The translations under genes and the position numbers were made by a program. This document shows, in pieces, positions 6,161 through 8,349 of a stretch of 8,349 bases of DNA. Every line of letters starts with the position of its first letter. Within the stretch, counting starts at the first letter, position 1. The stretch is from Fulvivirga aurantia (GTDB taxonomy: Bacteria > Bacteroidota > Bacteroidia > Cytophagales > Cyclobacteriaceae): assembly GCF_009711475.1 (NCBI RefSeq), contig NZ_SMMD01000790.1, positions 1-8,349 on the forward strand, read 5' to 3'. The notes beneath the pieces are model-generated. The model worked only from the letters and a program-made list of their open reading frames with translations. It was not told where the DNA came from and ran no database searches.

Positions 6161-8182
6161 TTATTCCTTTTCTTCTAGCAGCTTTTTAAGCTCATTGAGC
6201 TCATCTCTCAGTTTGGCGGCTTCCATGAAGTTTAACTCCTTGGCCGCTTTCTCCATTGATTTCTGCGTTTTAGCAATCATTTTGGTAAGACCTGGTTTAT
6301 CCATGTAGGCTACAACCGGGTCTGCAGCCACTGTATGCTCTTCTTCAACATAGTAGTTTTTAGTGCCTGTTTTTCGATCTGCCACTTTGGTTTGGTTAAG
6401 AATAGCATCTTTAGATTTGGCAATAGTCATTGGAGTGATGTTGTACTCTTCATTGTAAGCCATTTGGATGCTGCGTCTTCTATTGGTTTCGTCAATCGCA
6501 TTTTTCATCGACTCGGTAGTTTTATCAGCATACATAATTACTTTACCATTTACATTTCTTGCTGCCCGACCGATGGTTTGTATCAAAGATCTCTGATTTC
6601 TCAAAAAGCCTTCTTTATCTGCATCTAAAATTGCTACCAAAGAAACTTCAGGTAAATCAAGCCCTTCTCTTAATAGATTTACACCCACAAGTACATCAAA
6701 TATACCTAGTCTTAATTCTCGCAGAATTTCTACACGCTCAAGTGTATCTACCTCACTATGAATATAGCGGCATTTTACCCCGGCACGCTCAAGAAATTTG
6801 TCCAGCTCTTCTGCCATGCGTTTAGTCAGAGTCGTTACTAAGACGCGTTCTTGCTGTTTTATGCGCTCGTCAATTTCTTCGAGTAGGTCATCTATCTGAT
6901 TCTGGCTTGGTCTTACATCTATTGGCGGATCGAGTAAGCCTGTTGGTCTGATTATTTGCTCTACGATTACTCCTTCAGACTTTCTCAGCTCATACTCAGA
7001 TGGGGTGGCACTCACATACACCACTTGATTGAGCATAGACTCAAACTCATTAAAAGTGAGAGGTCTGTTGTCTAATGCTGAAGGAAGTCTGAAACCAAAA
7101 TCTACAAGATTTACTTTTCTGGATCTATCACCACCCCACATGGCGCGTACCTGAGGCACGGTTACATGACTCTCATCAATAATCATGAGGTAGTCGTCCG
7201 GGAAATAATCTAATAGACAGAAAGGTCTTGCACCAGGTTTTCTTCTATCAAAATACCTCGAATAATTCTCAACGCCTGAGCAGTAACCAAGTTCGCGCAT
7301 CATCTCAATGTCAAACTCGGTACGCTCTTTAAGTCTTTTGGCCTCCAGGTGGCGCTGCTCAAGCTTAAACTGATCTAGCTGAGCCATGAGGTCATCCTGA
7401 ATCTCATGTATGGCCTGATGTAATTGGTCTTTGCCGGTTACGAATAAGTTGGCAGGGAAGATCGTAATGGCGGTTTGGTCTGAGATTTTTGTGCCGGATT
7501 CAGGATCTATCATTTGGATAGCCTCAATTTCATCACCCCAGAAAATCACTCTATAGGCAAAATCACCGTATGCAATAAAAATATCGACTGTGTCTCCTTT
7601 TACTCTGAAGTTTCCTCTTTTAAATTCTGCGCTTGTACGATTATATAAAATATCAACCAGAGAGAAGAGTAGCTTATTTCTAGGGATAGTTTCCCCAACA
7701 CGCAGTTTGATTACGTTATTTCCAAATTCTTCAGGATTACCAATACCATAGATACACGAAACGGAAGCGATTACGATTACATCTCTGCGACCAGTCAGTA
7801 GTGATGAAGTAGCGCTAAGTCGTAATTTCTCAATTTCTTCATTTATCGAAAGGTCCTTTTCAATATACAAATTGGAGTTTGGTATAAAAGCCTCTGGCTG
7901 GTAATAATCGTAATACGATATAAAATATTCGACTGCATTTTCAGGAAAAAAACGCTTAAACTCACCGTATAGCTGAGCAGCCAGGGTTTTATTGTGGCAT
8001 AATACAATCGTGGGCCTATTGACCCTGGCAACTACGTTGGCCATTGTAAATGTTTTACCCGTACCTGTAGCTCCCAGGAGTGTCTGAAATGGCTCCCCGG
8101 ATTCCAGCCCTTCAGAAAGTTGCTCGATGGCAGCTGGTTGGTCACCGGTGGGTACGTATTCGCTTGAAAGTTTAAAATCCAT
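6161..8182 (-). CDS. uvrB: Excinuclease ABC subunit B (UvrB)
   Basis: This 673-residue protein is the damage-verifying helicase-like subunit of nucleotide excision repair. It is loaded by UvrA, inserts its beta-hairpin between the strands and then recruits UvrC. Walker A is GATGTGKT at 37-44. The beta-hairpin region [14 protein letters not shown] at 88-101 is a UvrB hallmark. The DEAD-like motif is DESHV at 336-340, followed by [18 protein letters not shown] is at 391-395, motif V ([14 protein letters not shown]) at 499-512 and motif VI (QTIGRAARN) at 535-543. The UVR motif that contacts UvrC fills the C-terminus (about 630-668). Length is normal and no key residue is missing. The ATG at 8182 gives the standard N-terminus ending in TGDQPAAI. 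The promoter is at 8221-8228, and the HtrA-like gene follows in the same direction. Confidence 0.98.
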   Translation of the reverse strand: MDFKLSSEYVPTGDQPAAIEQLSEGLESGEPFQTLLGATGTGKTFTMANVVARVNRPTIVLCHNKTLAAQLYGEFKRFFPENAVEYFISYYDYYQPEAFIPNSNLYIEKDLSINEEIEKLRLSATSSLLTGRRDVIVIASVSCIYGIGNPEEFGNNVIKLRVGETIPRNKLLFSLVDILYNRTSAEFKRGNFRVKGDTVDIFIAYGDFAYRVIFWGDEIEAIQMIDPESGTKISDQTAITIFPANLFVTGKDQLHQAIHEIQDDLMAQLDQFKLEQRHLEAKRLKERTEFDIEMMRELGYCSGVENYSRYFDRRKPGARPFCLLDYFPDDYLMIIDESHVTVPQVRAMWGGDRSRKVNLVDFGFRLPSALDNRPLTFNEFESMLNQVVYVSATPSEYELRKSEGVIVEQIIRPTGLLDPPIDVRPSQNQIDDLLEEIDERIKQQERVLVTTLTKRMAEELDKFLERAGVKCRYIHSEVDTLERVEILRELRLGIFDVLVGVNLLREGLDLPEVSLVAILDADKEGFLRNQRSLIQTIGRAARNVNGKVIMYADKTTESMKNAIDETNRRRSIQMAYNEEYNITPMTIAKSKDAILNQTKVADRKTGTKNYYVEEEHTVAADPVVAYMDKPGLTKMIAKTQKSMEKAAKELNFMEAAKLRDELNELKKLLEEKE

Positions 8183-8220
8183 AGGCTGGTCTAAGTTCCA
8201 CTCAATGTAATATTTACTGT

Positions 8221-8228
8221 CAAATCTA
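8221..8228 (-). promoter_or_regulatory. -7 element of the uvrB promoter
   Basis: On the minus strand TAGATTTG matches TAnnTTTG exactly and lies 38 bases before the uvrB ATG. No TTG is present at the usual -33 distance, so the promoter is either weak at -33 or helped by another factor. I see no LexA-like dyad over it. Confidence 0.45.
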
Positions 8229-8349
8229 AGGTTTTAAGCCTCCTAATTGTTTCGCAGGAGCATCTTTTTATGTGTAATCTATCAATTTGAAGACAGATTT
8301 TAAAATGAACTTATTGCTGTCTAGATGCTTACGAATTATAAGAATTCTG

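Noticed and set aside
6335..6825. Open frames on the plus strand opposite uvrB, and a short minus-strand frame at 7843-8031
   Set aside because: All lie inside the intact uvrB gene in other frames, with no motif of their own.
8231..8275. A possible terminator (CTCCT/AGGAG arms followed by TTTTT) upstream of uvrB
   Set aside because: The stem is only about five pairs plus one pair beyond a bulge, the loop is long, the T run is offset, and no plus-strand gene ends there.
8291..8322. Inverted repeat AGACAG/CTGTCT upstream of uvrB as an SOS-type operator
   Set aside because: The six-base arms are 20 bases apart, which does not fit a known LexA box, and the repeat is far from the predicted -7 box.

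Overview
The window looks like an ordinary chromosomal stretch of a Bacteroidota (Bacteroidetes) bacterium, probably of the order Cytophagales. The evidence is the low-GC composition, several promoter-like sites of the phylum's own type (TAnnTTTG at -7, in some cases with a TTG about 19 bases upstream), gene starts without Shine-Dalgarno sequences, and the protein types present (HtrA with an N-terminal anchor, ALDH7-type dehydrogenase, single-domain response regulator). The order-level placement is inference from protein character, not from a database match.

Left part, plus strand (1-2317): the 3' part of an NlpC/P60 cell-wall peptidase gene runs in from the left edge. It is followed by a tRNA-Ala(GGC) gene with its own promoter and terminator. 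Next is a 260-base AT-rich gap holding a second terminator-like hairpin with no recognisable gene in front of it. Then comes a 484-residue protein of unknown function, with an HTH-like N-terminus and an all-helical, TPR-like body. Its terminator is shared with the converging gene on the other strand.

Right part, minus strand (2292-8349, genes read right to left): uvrB (excision repair), then an HtrA/DegQ-type anchored periplasmic serine protease 61 bases downstream, then an ALDH7-type semialdehyde dehydrogenase with its own predicted promoter and a strong terminator, then a stand-alone CheY-like response regulator with its own promoter. uvrB and htrA are probably co-transcribed because there is no terminator or recognisable promoter between them. 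The dehydrogenase and the response regulator look like single-gene units.

The genes do not form one pathway: they are mostly housekeeping functions (wall turnover, translation, DNA repair, envelope protein quality control, amino-acid catabolism). I see no mobile element, CRISPR array, phage or defence island, and no convincing evidence of a new multi-gene system. The items most worth a second look are the uncharacterised 484-residue protein, the orphan hairpin in front of it, and a spaced direct repeat placed over the dehydrogenase promoter.
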